Origin: Niastella caeni
Lineage (GTDB): Bacteria; Bacteroidota; Bacteroidia; Chitinophagales; Chitinophagaceae
NCBI RefSeq assembly: GCF_004834005.1
Contig: NZ_STFF01000005.1
Coordinates: 248,001-312,000 of the forward strand
DNA length: 64,000 bases
Direction of reading: 5' to 3'
Made by a program: the position numbers and the translations under genes. Below are positions 1-10,086 of the stretch, one piece after another. The first letter of the stretch is position 1. Each line of letters opens with the position of its first letter. Under the pieces are notes generated by a model. That model was not told the origin of the DNA, did no database searches, and was given only the letters and a program-made list of their open reading frames with translations.

Positions 1-743
1 ATAACGATGTGAAATCAACCGAGAATATTTATACGTTATATAACAAAGATGGCGACAGAGGTGGTAATGTACGCTCGAGATGGTTTTTAGGATTGCATTA
101 TAACATGAAACCAAGCGGCTGGAACGGATTTACTACACTGTCTGATTTCTATAATAAGTTCGGCAGTACCGATCAGCGGCGTGGAGGTTCCTACCCCGGC
201 ATGACCGATGTAGGCGGTGTTCGCACCGGCTTTTTGGTAGGTCAGCAATTCAATGAAAAGGGAGAGGCATTAAAAGACAGAAAGGGTAATCCTTTGGTCT
301 TTACTCCCGAAGTAAAGCTGAAAGAAACAGGCGCGAACCTTGAAGTTACCGGTATCCGGGTAATGAAATATCCTATTGACTATTCTGGTGGCGAACAGGC
401 CGATAATGACTACGTTATTTTCAGGCTGGCAGATGTTATGTTAATGAAAGCCGAAGCATTACTTAGGACAAACAATGCTGCAGGCGCTTTAGTAATTGTG
501 AATGCTATTCGAACAAAGCGTGGTGCTACACCATTGACTTCGCTCAATCCGGAGGCATTGCTCGATGAAAGAGGAAGAGAATTGTACTGGGAAGGCTGGA
601 GAAGACAAGACTTGATCCGGTTTGGAAAATTCCTGCAGCCATGGCAGGAAAAACCAACAGATGATCCCAAATATTTGATCTTCCCTATTCCTGCCGAACA
701 ATTGGCTGTTAATCCTAATCTAACTCAAAACGAAGGGTATTAA
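1..743 (+). CDS. SusD/RagB family outer-membrane nutrient-binding protein, C-terminal part
   Basis: The reading frame is open from the left edge (frame starts at base 3), so the N-terminus and lipoprotein signal lie outside the window; the GTG at 9 is internal. The C-terminal ~247 residues show the late SusD signature: an ADVMLMKAEALLR helix, then an E-R-G-R-E-L-Y-W-E-G-W-R-R-Q-D-L-I-R-F stretch and a final NPNLTQNEGY. SusD lipoproteins cap a SusC TonB-dependent transporter and bind glycans or other large ligands at the cell surface. The partner SusC is presumably upstream. A terminator follows at 761, then two FG-GAP lipoproteins, a common arrangement in Chitinophagaceae. Confidence 0.92.
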   Translation, partial: NDVKSTENIYTLYNKDGDRGGNVRSRWFLGLHYNMKPSGWNGFTTLSDFYNKFGSTDQRRGGSYPGMTDVGGVRTGFLVGQQFNEKGEALKDRKGNPLVFTPEVKLKETGANLEVTGIRVMKYPIDYSGGEQADNDYVIFRLADVMLMKAEALLRTNNAAGALVIVNAIRTKRGATPLTSLNPEALLDERGRELYWEGWRRQDLIRFGKFLQPWQEKPTDDPKYLIFPIPAEQLAVNPNLTQNEGY

Positions 744-760
744 TTGTTTTTTATAACTGC

Positions 761-801
761 AAAACAAAAAGGTCATTCAATGCAATGGCCTTTTTGTTTT
801 T
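761..801 (+). terminator. Rho-independent terminator after the SusD gene
   Basis: A 16-bp stem (761-776 with 785-800, one G-U pair) closes an 8-base loop, and the 3' arm itself is T-rich. It sits 18 bases after the SusD stop codon, separating SusD from the downstream FG-GAP genes. Confidence 0.85.
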
Positions 802-892
802 ACTTAAATTGTACATGGTTGTTAACATTCAAATTGCCGGTAAAAAGCTAAATTGAATTCACCGGCAATGAATGCCTAATTACTTTTTAGAA

Positions 893-3800
893 ATGAAAAT
901 GCCACTCAAAATTGTTTACGGTTGTGCTATTGCCATGTTGTTTTCGTGTGGCCGCAATGAAAAAAAGGAGCCCACCCTTTTTGAACTAATGGAAAATACC
1001 GGCATCCGGTTTTCGAACGATGTGAAACAGACGAAAGATTTTAATATTTTAACTTTTCGTAATTTTTATAATGGCGGAGGAGTAGCTGTTGGCGACATTA
1101 ACAACGATGGCCTGGCCGATGTTTTTTTTACGGCTAATGCAGGCAGTAACCAACTGTATCTGAATAAAGGCAACTGGCAGTTTGAGGATATTTCCGCCAA
1201 AGCAGGGTTCTCCCTAAAAAAGCAATGGAGTACAGGAACAGTAATGGCAGACATTAATAACGATGGCTGGCTGGATATCTTTGTAGCCAACTCAGGCCAT
1301 ATGAACGATGGTATTTCAAAAGCGAACCAGCTTTTTATCAACAACCATAATTTAACCTTTATCGATTCGGCCGAGGCATACGGACTGGCAGACACCGGTT
1401 ATACCACCCAGGCCTCATTTTTTGATTACGACCTCGATGGCGATCTCGATTGTTTTGTAGTAAACAACAGTCCTATTCCGGTAAATACCCTGAACTATGC
1501 CAATAAACGCGAACTTGCTGCAGAAAACTGGCCTGTAGCCGATTTTTTAAAGGGCGGCGGTGATCATTTGTTGCGCAACGATAACGGAAAATTTGTTGAT
1601 GTTACCCGCGAATCGGGTATTCATGGTAGTTTGATCAGTTTGGGTTTGGGTGTTACGGTAGGTGACATAAATAACGATGACTATCCGGATATTTATGTAT
1701 CGAACGATTTTTTTGAACGCGATTACCTGTACATTAATCAGAAAAACGGCACTTTTAAGGATGAATTGGAAAAATGCATGCAGCATACCAGCCTGGCTTC
1801 TATGGGGGCCGATATAGCAGACATAAATAATGATGGTTATCCTGATATTTTTACAACCGACATGCTGCCAGGTGATGACTACCGGCTAAAAACTACTTCT
1901 TCCTTTGATAATATCGACGTATATCGCCTGAAGGAAAAAAACGGGTTCTATCGCCAGTTCATGCAAAACACGTTGCAACTGAATAACAAAAATGGTGAGT
2001 TTATGGACGTTGCCCAATACAGCGGCGTAGCGGCCACCGACTGGAGCTGGGGGGCGCTTATGTTTGATGCAGACAACGATGGATTAACCGATATTTTTGT
2101 ATGTAATGGTATTTACCTGGATGTTACCGATCAGGACTTTATTGATTTTTTTGCTAATGATATTATTCAGAAAATGGTAATGACCGGCAATAGAGAAGAA
2201 GTTGATTCTATCATTAACAAAATGCCTTCACACCCAATTGCCAACAAGGCCTTTAAAAATGAAGGGTATTTAAAATTTTCAGATGCCGGGATAAACTGGG
2301 GGCTTGACCAACCTTCTTTTTCAAACGGGGCAGCTTATGGCGATCTTGATAACGACGGTGATTTAGACCTGGTAGTGAATAATGTAAACCAGCCTGCTTT
2401 CGTTTACCGCAACAACAGCAGAGAAGCCGGGCAAAACCATTACCTGGCAGTAACATTAAAAGGAAAACATCCCAATAAGTTTGCTGTAGGAAGCGAAGTA
2501 AAGTTGTACGCCAATAACCAGGTGTACAGCCGCGAAGTGATGCCCAGCCGGGGCTTTCAGTCATCGGTGGATTATAAAGTAGTAATAGGGTTGGGGCAAA
2601 CAACAAAAGTAGATTCGATGATCATCATATGGCCTGACCGTTCTTATTTAAAATATGAACACCCTGCCATTGATACCCTGCATACAATTTCGCAACCGGA
2701 TAATAATAAAATCAATTTTAATACTGATGCACAGCGCATTCAACCGCTCATGTTTGAGGCTGTAAGTAACACCTTCGATAAGCACCGGGAAGATGATCAT
2801 ATTGATTTTTATTACGAGCGTAATATACCGCGATTACTTTCGCGTGAAGGTCCCAGGGCTGCCAGTGCTGATGTGAATGGCGACGGGTTAACCGATATTT
2901 ACATAGGCGGCGCCGCCAATCAGGGAGGACAATTATATCTTCAAACCCCATCAGGCTTTATTAAAAAGGACGAAAAAATATTTAAACAGCTGGCCGATTT
3001 TGAGGATGTATCAGTGCTTTTTTTCGATTGTGATGGCGACAAAGATTTTGATCTTTTTGTTGGCGCCGGGGGAAATAATGTGCCGGCTAATCAGCGCCAA
3101 TTGCAACACCGTTTATATATAAATGATGGCAAAGGAAATTTCGATCTTGGTTCAAATTCTTTTCCGGCCAATAATATGAATATTTCAGTTGCTGTCGCTA
3201 ATGATTTTGATGCTGATGGAGATGAAGACCTTTTTGTAGGCGCATCAAACGTTCCTTATACATATGGCGTTTCTCCGGTTAGTTATCTGTACGTAAACGA
3301 TGGGAAAGGACATTTTACAGAAATTGCAAGAGAAAGGAACCCCGACATTGCCCATATTGGAATGGTTACCGGTGCTGTTTGGGCTAACCTTGCAGGCGAT
3401 GAGCAAAAAGAATTGGTTATTGTAGGGGAATGGATGGCGCCCCGGATATTTTCCTATGCCGGTGATCGCTTTAAAGAAATTAAAACAGATCTTGTTGATT
3501 TGTTTGGCTGGTGGAAAGCAGTGTCAGCAGCGGATATGGACGGAGATGGCGACCTGGACCTGGTATTAGGCAATATGGGAGAAAATTTTTATTTGCATCC
3601 TGACCCGCAGCATCCTGTGAAAATGTGGATCAATGACTTTGACCAGAATGGTTCTATTGAAAAAATTATTACCCGCACCATAGAAGGAAAGGATATGCCC
3701 GTGTTTCTAAAACGCGAAATGACTGATCAGTTGCCTTCACTTAAAAAACAGAATTTACAGCATCGCGGGTTTGCAAAAAAAACAGTACACGAACTGTTTG

Positions 3801-4225
3801 ATGCCGAACTGATCGAAAAAGCTGTTGTAAAACAAATTAACTATGCCGCATCATGTATAGCTATAAATAATGGCAACGGAAAGTTTACCATTCAGGATCT
3901 ACCTGCGCCTGTGCAATTTTCATGCGTAAATACAATTAAATGCACCGATATAAACCACGACGGTAAAACAGATCTTATTCTGGGCGGCAATGAATTTGGT
4001 TTTCAACCCCAATTCGGCCGGCTCGATGCCTGTGCCGTAACCGTTTTAATGAACACCGGCCATGGTGGGAAATTAAAGGTCATCGACTCACGCGAAAGCG
4101 GTTTGCGCCTGAATGGTGCAGTGCGAGATATTGTTGAAATTAAGGGTGTGGAAAACGATTACCTGATCATTCTTCAAAACGATAGCTATCCTGTTTTATA
4201 CGACGTATCAAAAACTAAAAAATGA
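893..4225 (+). CDS. FG-GAP/VCBS repeat and ASPIC/UnbV domain lipoprotein (first of a tandem pair)
   Basis: About 1110 residues. The ATG at 893 is preferred over the one at 872 because it gives a clean lipoprotein signal: K-rich start, hydrophobic core and lipobox LFSC near residue 19. The protein carries at least ten calcium-loop repeats of the form D-x-N-x-D-G-x-x-D (for example DINNDGLADVFF, DMDGDGDLDLVLGN), in an N-terminal and a C-terminal propeller. Between them, around residues 535-610, is an ASPIC/UnbV domain ending in IIIWPD. Such CRTAC1-like proteins are surface or extracellular beta-propellers; their substrate is unknown. The stop overlaps the next start by four bases (ATGA), so the pair is translationally coupled. 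Role in nutrient capture with SusCD is inferred from position. Confidence 0.88.
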   Translation: MKMPLKIVYGCAIAMLFSCGRNEKKEPTLFELMENTGIRFSNDVKQTKDFNILTFRNFYNGGGVAVGDINNDGLADVFFTANAGSNQLYLNKGNWQFEDISAKAGFSLKKQWSTGTVMADINNDGWLDIFVANSGHMNDGISKANQLFINNHNLTFIDSAEAYGLADTGYTTQASFFDYDLDGDLDCFVVNNSPIPVNTLNYANKRELAAENWPVADFLKGGGDHLLRNDNGKFVDVTRESGIHGSLISLGLGVTVGDINNDDYPDIYVSNDFFERDYLYINQKNGTFKDELEKCMQHTSLASMGADIADINNDGYPDIFTTDMLPGDDYRLKTTSSFDNIDVYRLKEKNGFYRQFMQNTLQLNNKNGEFMDVAQYSGVAATDWSWGALMFDADNDGLTDIFVCNGIYLDVTDQDFIDFFANDIIQKMVMTGNREEVDSIINKMPSHPIANKAFKNEGYLKFSDAGINWGLDQPSFSNGAAYGDLDNDGDLDLVVNNVNQPAFVYRNNSREAGQNHYLAVTLKGKHPNKFAVGSEVKLYANNQVYSREVMPSRGFQSSVDYKVVIGLGQTTKVDSMIIIWPDRSYLKYEHPAIDTLHTISQPDNNKINFNTDAQRIQPLMFEAVSNTFDKHREDDHIDFYYERNIPRLLSREGPRAASADVNGDGLTDIYIGGAANQGGQLYLQTPSGFIKKDEKIFKQLADFEDVSVLFFDCDGDKDFDLFVGAGGNNVPANQRQLQHRLYINDGKGNFDLGSNSFPANNMNISVAVANDFDADGDEDLFVGASNVPYTYGVSPVSYLYVNDGKGHFTEIARERNPDIAHIGMVTGAVWANLAGDEQKELVIVGEWMAPRIFSYAGDRFKEIKTDLVDLFGWWKAVSAADMDGDGDLDLVLGNMGENFYLHPDPQHPVKMWINDFDQNGSIEKIITRTIEGKDMPVFLKREMTDQLPSLKKQNLQHRGFAKKTVHELFDAELIEKAVVKQINYAASCIAINNGNGKFTIQDLPAPVQFSCVNTIKCTDINHDGKTDLILGGNEFGFQPQFGRLDACAVTVLMNTGHGGKLKVIDSRESGLRLNGAVRDIVEIKGVENDYLIILQNDSYPVLYDVSKTKK

Positions 4226-7200
4226 AACGGCACACATTACTATATAGACAAGATCCTTTACTATTGCTTTCTTTATGCTGGCTATTGGTTTTGTCGGTAT
4301 TAACGGGCTGTACATCCAGGCCGGCCCAACCCGTTTTGTTTGAAGCGTTGAATTATAAAAAAACCGGCTTGAATTTTTCGAATCAGTTAACAGCCGCTTC
4401 GCAATTCAACCTGTTCACTTACATGTATTTTTATAACGGCGCCGGTGTAGGCGCCGGTGATTTCAATAATGATGGGCTCATTGATTTATTCTTTGCAAGT
4501 AATCAGCAGCAGAACAAATTGTATTTAAATGCCGGCAGTTTACAATTTAAAGACGTCACTGCAGCCGCCGGAATTCCAAACGATGGCGGGTGGTCTACAG
4601 GGGTTTCAGTAGTTGATATAAATAATGACGGGCTACTGGATATTTATATATGCCGTGTGGGTAATTATGAAACGTTACATAGCCGTAATCAGCTTTTAAT
4701 GTGCCAGGGTATCGATAAAAATGGCATTCCTGCATACAAAGACAGAGCCCGTGAATATGGCCTTGATTTTTCCGGCTTTAGCACACAGGCTGCATTTTTA
4801 GATTATGATAACGACGGTGACATGGACATGTTTCTGCTCAACCATTCTGTGCACGCCAATAGCAACTTTCGTCCACGGGTTCAATTTGCAGGTACTTATG
4901 ATTCATTATCGGGCGACCGTTTTTACCGCAACGAGGGAACCTATTTTACAGATGTGACCCGCGAAACAGGGATCAACAGTTCTGTTATAGGATATGGATT
5001 AGGCGTAACGGTAGCTGATATTAACCTCGATGGCTACGCTGATATTTATGTAGGCAACGATTTTCACGAAAATGATTATCTGTATATCAATCAGCATAAC
5101 GGCACCTTTAAAGAAGACCTCAACTCCTGCATTATGCATACCAGCCAGTTTTCGATGGGCGTTGATGTTGCCGATGTAAATAATGACGGATTTTCAGAGA
5201 TCATTTCGATGGATATGCTGCCTTCCGATCCGTACATACTTAAACGGTCATTGGGGGAAGATGCATATGATATTTTTTATGAAAAGATCAGGAACGGGTA
5301 CCACTACCAATATACACGCAATAATTTTCAATTGAACCGCGGCAATGGGATGTTCAGCGAAGTGGGTTTGTACAGCGGCGTGCATGCTACCGACTGGTCG
5401 TGGTCGGCCTTATGGATGGATTTTAATAATGACGGATTAAAAGATCTGTTCATTTCAAATGGTATACCCAAGCGGATGAATGATATCGACTACATCAATT
5501 ATGTCTCCAACCAGGAAATACAGGGAAAGATTCGCGAGAGTAAAGTAAATGAGACCGACATGGCCTTGCTGGAGAAATTTCCGGAAATTAAAATACCCAA
5601 TAAGTTTTTTGTTAATACAGGTCAGGGCGTATTTAAAGATGACGAGAAACAGATACATAACAATGAATCCACTTTTTCGAATGGCGCTGTATACGCCGAT
5701 TTTGACAACGATGGAGATCTGGACGTGGTGGTAAACAATATTAATGAGCCGGCTATCCTGTATCAGAATAAGAACAACGACCAGCACAATAAACGCTATG
5801 TTCAAATAATGTTAAATGGTCCGGAAAAAAATATAAATGCCCTGGGCGCTAAAGTGATCATTTTTTCCGGTGGTGAAATTTGCTTATATGAAAAACAACC
5901 GGTGCATGGTTTTTTATCGGCTATGGAAATACCCATACATATTGGGCTGGAAAGAATAAAACCTGATTCCGCATTTTTGATCTGGCCTGATAATGCCTGT
6001 CAAAAGATACAATTTCCCAAAGACAGCACTGTATTGCATGTGCGGTATAATAAAGGATTGCCACTGTTCGACTACAGTAAAGTTACCAATCACCGGAAGT
6101 ACAACAGCAGGCCAATGGAAGATATTACAAAGGCTGTTAATTTACCCCACCGTCATGTAGAGAACCCTTTTGTTGAATTCGATCGCGAACCGTTAATTCC
6201 GCATATGATATCTACAGAAGGGCCGGCCCTGGCGGTAGCCGATATTAATAATGATGGCCTGGAAGATGTATATATCGGTTCTTCAAAAAGAGAAAAAAGC
6301 GTCGTTTATCTGCAACAACCTGCCGGTAAATTTTATAGGTCGGTACAACCAGCGCTTGATATCGACAGTATGTATGAGGATGTGGATGCCTGCTGGGCAG
6401 ACGTTAATAAAGATGGGCATATCGATTTGGTGGTGGCCAGCGGCGGCAATGAATATTTTGGTGGGGATGAAAATTTATTACCGCGGGTTTATCTTAATGA
6501 CGGGAAGGCGCATTTCACCAGGTTTAAAGGCGCCATTGAAAATGTATATGTAACTGCATCCTGCGTTATTCCCTATGATTTTAATAAAGATGGTTTTGTT
6601 GATTTTTTCATTGGCGGAAGAGCGGTGCCCTGGGAATATGGACGGGCGCCCCGTTCGTACCTGCTGCAAAATGATGGAACCGGGAAATTTAAAGATGTTA
6701 CCGTTGCCCGTGCTAAAGAACTTGAAAATGCAGGGTTTGTTACGCAGGCTGTTTGGTTCGACCTGGATAAAGATGGCGATAATGATCTGATCGTTTCCCT
6801 GGAATGGGGAGGTATTGATGCCTATATCAATACGAATGGCGTTTTTAGTAAAAAGCAACTCATCAATAAAAGGGGCTGGTGGAATTTCATGCTGCCTTGC
6901 GATATTGACAGCGACGGCGATATAGATATGGTAGCAGGAAACCTTGGATTGAACAGCCGGTTAAAGGCTTCGGATAAAGAACCGGTTCGGTTGTATTACA
7001 ACGATTTCGATGACAACGGAAAAAAGGAGCAAATACTCACTTATTATGTCGGGGGCAGGGAAGTGCCTTTTGCCAGCAAAGCGGAATTGGAAAAGAAACT
7101 TCCTGTTTTAAAAAAGCGCTTCCTGTATGCCGAGGATTTTGCCAAAGCAAAGCTGGCAGATCTTTTTTTATCTGATAAACTGGATAAGGCAAGCGTGCTG

Positions 7201-7575
7201 TCGGCTGATTATTTTTCCAATGCTGTTTTAATAAATGATGGTCATCTGAACTTTACAGTAAAGGCGCTTCCCTGGGAAGCACAATTAACATCATATCGCG
7301 ATGCCATTGTAGTGAATGCAAACAACGACTCACTACCTGACCTGTTGCTGGTGGGCAATTATTATGATAACAATATTGAAATGGGGCGTTATGATGCTGG
7401 CTTTGGGACCGTTTTAATGAACAAGGGAAACGCCGTTTTTACCTCGGAAGCAATAAACGGACTGGCAATAAAAGGACAAATCCGTCATATAAGAAAAATT
7501 GAAGTTGGGAAAAAAGAAGCGTTTATACTGGCAAGGAATAATGATAGTACCATGGTCGTTCGGTTTAAAGACTGA
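4222..7575 (+). CDS. FG-GAP/VCBS repeat and ASPIC/UnbV domain lipoprotein (second of a tandem pair)
   Basis: 1117 residues, the same size and domain order as its upstream neighbour, so the two look like an old tandem duplication. It starts with a long hydrophobic segment and a lipobox LTGC near residue 30. FG-GAP calcium loops (DFNNDGLIDLFF, DINNDGLLDIYI, DFDNDGDLDVVV, DIDSDGDIDMVAGN and others) flank a central ASPIC/UnbV domain ending in FLIWPD near residue 595. The start codon lies inside the end of the previous gene. It ends 10 bases before a convergent gene and no clear terminator is visible in that gap. Probably a surface-exposed lipoprotein accompanying the SusD gene at the left edge. 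Confidence 0.88.
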   Translation: MKRHTLLYRQDPLLLLSLCWLLVLSVLTGCTSRPAQPVLFEALNYKKTGLNFSNQLTAASQFNLFTYMYFYNGAGVGAGDFNNDGLIDLFFASNQQQNKLYLNAGSLQFKDVTAAAGIPNDGGWSTGVSVVDINNDGLLDIYICRVGNYETLHSRNQLLMCQGIDKNGIPAYKDRAREYGLDFSGFSTQAAFLDYDNDGDMDMFLLNHSVHANSNFRPRVQFAGTYDSLSGDRFYRNEGTYFTDVTRETGINSSVIGYGLGVTVADINLDGYADIYVGNDFHENDYLYINQHNGTFKEDLNSCIMHTSQFSMGVDVADVNNDGFSEIISMDMLPSDPYILKRSLGEDAYDIFYEKIRNGYHYQYTRNNFQLNRGNGMFSEVGLYSGVHATDWSWSALWMDFNNDGLKDLFISNGIPKRMNDIDYINYVSNQEIQGKIRESKVNETDMALLEKFPEIKIPNKFFVNTGQGVFKDDEKQIHNNESTFSNGAVYADFDNDGDLDVVVNNINEPAILYQNKNNDQHNKRYVQIMLNGPEKNINALGAKVIIFSGGEICLYEKQPVHGFLSAMEIPIHIGLERIKPDSAFLIWPDNACQKIQFPKDSTVLHVRYNKGLPLFDYSKVTNHRKYNSRPMEDITKAVNLPHRHVENPFVEFDREPLIPHMISTEGPALAVADINNDGLEDVYIGSSKREKSVVYLQQPAGKFYRSVQPALDIDSMYEDVDACWADVNKDGHIDLVVASGGNEYFGGDENLLPRVYLNDGKAHFTRFKGAIENVYVTASCVIPYDFNKDGFVDFFIGGRAVPWEYGRAPRSYLLQNDGTGKFKDVTVARAKELENAGFVTQAVWFDLDKDGDNDLIVSLEWGGIDAYINTNGVFSKKQLINKRGWWNFMLPCDIDSDGDIDMVAGNLGLNSRLKASDKEPVRLYYNDFDDNGKKEQILTYYVGGREVPFASKAELEKKLPVLKKRFLYAEDFAKAKLADLFLSDKLDKASVLSADYFSNAVLINDGHLNFTVKALPWEAQLTSYRDAIVVNANNDSLPDLLLVGNYYDNNIEMGRYDAGFGTVLMNKGNAVFTSEAINGLAIKGQIRHIRKIEVGKKEAFILARNNDSTMVVRFKD

Positions 7576-7585
7576 TGCGCCGGTA

Positions 7586-8536
7586 TTAAAAAAACGGGTA
7601 ACTGATACGGGTAACCCATTTGCTTGTATCCGTTTCGGCAATCCTATCAGTTATTAAAGAATAAAATGGTATGGCGGGTGATTCAAGGTGATGGTCAGTC
7701 AGGTAATTTTCCATTTGTGTAAATGCATTGGATATGGTATGCTCTCCCCCTCTCACTTCTGCCACCAGTAAATTACCTGGAACCATTTTCTTTATAACAA
7801 AATCATTTTGTTCTTTAACCGCTTTATTAACAGGTATGGCCACCATGGTTGCAAAATGCGTATTATCTTTTCGTAGAATGTTCAACATCGGGTATCCCGT
7901 CTCCATTGCTCCCTGTTGCTGAATGTATGTTTTAAGTTTATTTATTAAACTGTATATGTTTTGAGTGGTAGGAAGAGAATCAAAAACCTTTCTGGCAGAC
8001 AGCAGCAATGTATCTTTTACAAGCGTTTTTTTGATAGTAATACCATATACGTTCTCGGTTTTTTCAAGAAACAGCTTCATGCGGGTCTGCAGTTCTTTAA
8101 TATGATGCCGTAGCGTACGTGCCTGTCTGTATCGTTGTATCCTTGTGGTAAGGTTAATGCCGGCGTAATAACCAAGATCCCATTGTATATGTACCGAATC
8201 TGTATGTTTAGGTATTAGTGTGATCCTGCTGTTAATAGTAAGATCATCGGCGTTAATGCGTACACCAATAGCATCGAACATTTTTTGATGGGGTTGAAAA
8301 GTAAAGGCTTTATAAGGAAAAGTAGCGGCCTGGCCTTGAGTTGTATCTTGTACTGAAGTATTTGCAGGCCACCAGGTAAACCAATTTAAATCATTCACAA
8401 TGTACCTGTTTGCAGCCCCATGCGTACAGTTAATTGTAACTGTTTGTGACAGGTGGATTTTTTTAGGCAAAAAAATGTAGATGGCAAGAAAAGTTGCTGC
8501 AATCAAGGCTGTTGGTACAATGATCCATTTCTTCAT
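7586..8536 (-). CDS. GyrI-like effector-binding domain protein with N-terminal membrane anchor
   Basis: 316 residues. An N-terminal hydrophobic segment (residues 4-24, IIVPTALIAATFLAIYIFLP) is followed by an SRPBCC-like region with paired tryptophans (NWFTWWP), a short helical linker (residues ~135-165), and a C-terminal GyrI-like/AraC effector-binding domain with the pattern VRGGEHTISNAFTQMENYL and a final KWVTRISYPFF. This domain binds small hydrophobic ligands in BmrR and Rob; here it has no DNA-binding part and is probably periplasmic or membrane-tethered. Function unknown; domain assignment from pattern. Confidence 0.75.
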   Translation of the reverse strand: MKKWIIVPTALIAATFLAIYIFLPKKIHLSQTVTINCTHGAANRYIVNDLNWFTWWPANTSVQDTTQGQAATFPYKAFTFQPHQKMFDAIGVRINADDLTINSRITLIPKHTDSVHIQWDLGYYAGINLTTRIQRYRQARTLRHHIKELQTRMKLFLEKTENVYGITIKKTLVKDTLLLSARKVFDSLPTTQNIYSLINKLKTYIQQQGAMETGYPMLNILRKDNTHFATMVAIPVNKAVKEQNDFVIKKMVPGNLLVAEVRGGEHTISNAFTQMENYLTDHHLESPAIPFYSLITDRIAETDTSKWVTRISYPFF

Positions 8537-8595
8537 AGTGCAAATGATCGAGTCTGTATTTGCAAAATAGCGAATATTGGTCTACCGGCAATTGA

Positions 8596-9138
8596 TTATT
8601 GCACGTCTTTCTGCTTATCAATGATAAATTGAATGATCTCTTCCAGCGGGGTATTTATTCGGGCGAGGGCATCCGTAATATCATCCCGGTTTACCTGGGC
8701 GGCGAAGGAAGGCGTTTTTAGTTTTTTCAGAATGCTTTTCACGTCCATGCCTTCGTACCGGGTTGGCCGAATGAGGGCGGCGGCATGTATAAAACCGGAT
8801 AATTCATCAAACACATAGATCATTTTATCCATCGTGTTCTGCGGTTCTACCTCAAAATATCTTGGACCATGCGAAGCGATGCAATGGATCACTTCAGGAT
8901 CAATATTGCGGCGTTCCAGTTCTTCAATGATGATACGGCAATGCGCATCGGGGTGTTTTTCCCAGTCGGCATCGTGCAGGAGGCCGGCCAGTTCCCATTT
9001 GCGGGCGGTGAGTTCATCGGCCTGTTCTTTTTCGATGGCCCAGGCTTTCATTACGGCGGCTACCTGTTTCATGTGCAGGCGCAGGCGTTCGTTTGGCACC
9101 CATTCATTGAGTAATTGATGGGCTTCTTCAATAGGCAT
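8596..9138 (-). CDS. HD-domain (HDIG-type) phosphohydrolase
   Basis: Start chosen at the internal ATG at 9138 (MPIEEAHQLLNEW), where family members usually begin. An alternative ATG at 9198 would add 20 residues and share one base with the stop of the upstream gene, giving possible coupling. The metal-binding HD core is visible: H of LRLHMKQV, the HD pair in LLHDADW, then HCIASHG and a later D in VFDELSG. Members of this family hydrolyse phosphate esters of nucleotides or similar compounds; the substrate here is not known. It is the last gene of a run that starts with a nucleotidyltransferase-like gene at 10086. Confidence 0.8.
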   Translation of the reverse strand: MPIEEAHQLLNEWVPNERLRLHMKQVAAVMKAWAIEKEQADELTARKWELAGLLHDADWEKHPDAHCRIIIEELERRNIDPEVIHCIASHGPRYFEVEPQNTMDKMIYVFDELSGFIHAAALIRPTRYEGMDVKSILKKLKTPSFAAQVNRDDITDALARINTPLEEIIQFIIDKQKDVQ

Positions 9139-9197
9139 CAGGTTTCCGGTATTGGCAACATCACCAAATGTGTTGCGACCGAGTGCGTGAACAGGCA

Positions 9198-9659
9198 TTA
9201 GCGGGATTGTTTTTTTCTGGAATTGTTTTTATTGGTTCTGGTCATGCGGGTTTCCTTGATGGTGATCTCAAGACCAACGGCATCCAGGAAACGAAGCAGA
9301 TTTTTAAAGGTAACACTTCTGAAGTTATCTGCCTCGTAACGTTGTAATTGTTGTTCTTTAATGCCTAATTGTGCAGCGAATTCCTTTTGCGTTAAGCCGG
9401 ATTTTATTTTGTATTCGGTGAGTAAGGAGGGAAGGTCGGCAACGAGGCGTTCTCTTAAAATAGCAATCTTGTCTGTCTTTAAAGTTTCATATAGTAATAG
9501 GTCCTGCTCTATCTCCTTTTGCATATTTAAGGCAGATGCCAACATCAATTTTATTTTTAATGGATGTTGAGTTGTATCCTTTTTTAGATTATCAATATTC
9601 TCATTGATTTCGTTCAACAACTTTTTTGAAATTCTATATTGCTTTTCATTTTTAATCAT
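9198..9659 (-). CDS. XRE-family helix-turn-helix protein
   Basis: 153 residues. The N-terminal ~70 residues are predicted helical and rich in Lys and Asn. The DNA-binding helix-turn-helix lies around residues 78-130, with the diagnostic SGLTQKEFAAQLGIKEQQLQR pattern split across the two HTH helices. The C-terminus is a short basic tail (NKNNSRKKQSR). It overlaps the upstream nucleotidyltransferase-like gene by 8 bases, so the two are co-expressed. By position it could be an antitoxin or autoregulator that binds the inverted repeat at 10214-10239; this is inference. Confidence 0.85.
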   Translation of the reverse strand: MIKNEKQYRISKKLLNEINENIDNLKKDTTQHPLKIKLMLASALNMQKEIEQDLLLYETLKTDKIAILRERLVADLPSLLTEYKIKSGLTQKEFAAQLGIKEQQLQRYEADNFRSVTFKNLLRFLDAVGLEITIKETRMTRTNKNNSRKKQSR

Positions 9660-10086
9660 AAAAAATATCTTTTAGGTTGATTTTAACCAGTCCTTTCTGG
9701 TAACCATTCAAATCTTTTTCAAGCATATGTAAATATTGCAGGTTATTGGCATCAAAATGCAAAATGTGGCATTTTAAGTTTCTTCGAATTTCACCGATTT
9801 TATTATAATCAAAAAAATCAGGAAATACTTTCTCCAATTTATCGTAGTCTACGTTTTGCAGGTCAAAACACAGATCAATGTCATCAGGATTTATCTTGGT
9901 ACTGATAAAGCTTCCCCCAATAAATACAGTCGAACAACCACAAGCGCAAAAGATTTCAAAGAATATGAGTGCGTTCTTGATTCTTGCCTTTCTCCAGTCG
10001 TTCGTTCCAAAGTGCTGTTCAAATTCCTCTAAAGTTAGTTCTTCGGTCTTGTGTAAATGTCCATTGGAATTGAAGCTTATGCTCAT
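9652..10086 (-). CDS. Nucleotidyltransferase-fold protein (DUF6932/MNT-like), possible toxin-antitoxin component
   Basis: 144 residues. The motif G-G-S-F followed by D-D-I-D-L (residues ~58-73) matches the GS...DxD active-site signature of minimal nucleotidyltransferases, which transfer AMP or similar groups; the third catalytic Asp is not obvious, so activity is uncertain. The start ATG at 10086 is fixed by an in-frame stop just upstream. Overlaps the XRE gene by 8 bases. The family name DUF6932 is my best recognition and should be treated as tentative; the NTase-like motif plus XRE partner is what the sequence shows directly. Confidence 0.7.
   Translation of the reverse strand: MSISFNSNGHLHKTEELTLEEFEQHFGTNDWRKARIKNALIFFEIFCACGCSTVFIGGSFISTKINPDDIDLCFDLQNVDYDKLEKVFPDFFDYNKIGEIRRNLKCHILHFDANNLQYLHMLEKDLNGYQKGLVKINLKDIFYD

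Noticed and set aside
872..892. Upstream ATG at 872 for the first FG-GAP gene
   Set aside because: The lipoprotein signal begins cleanly at 893.
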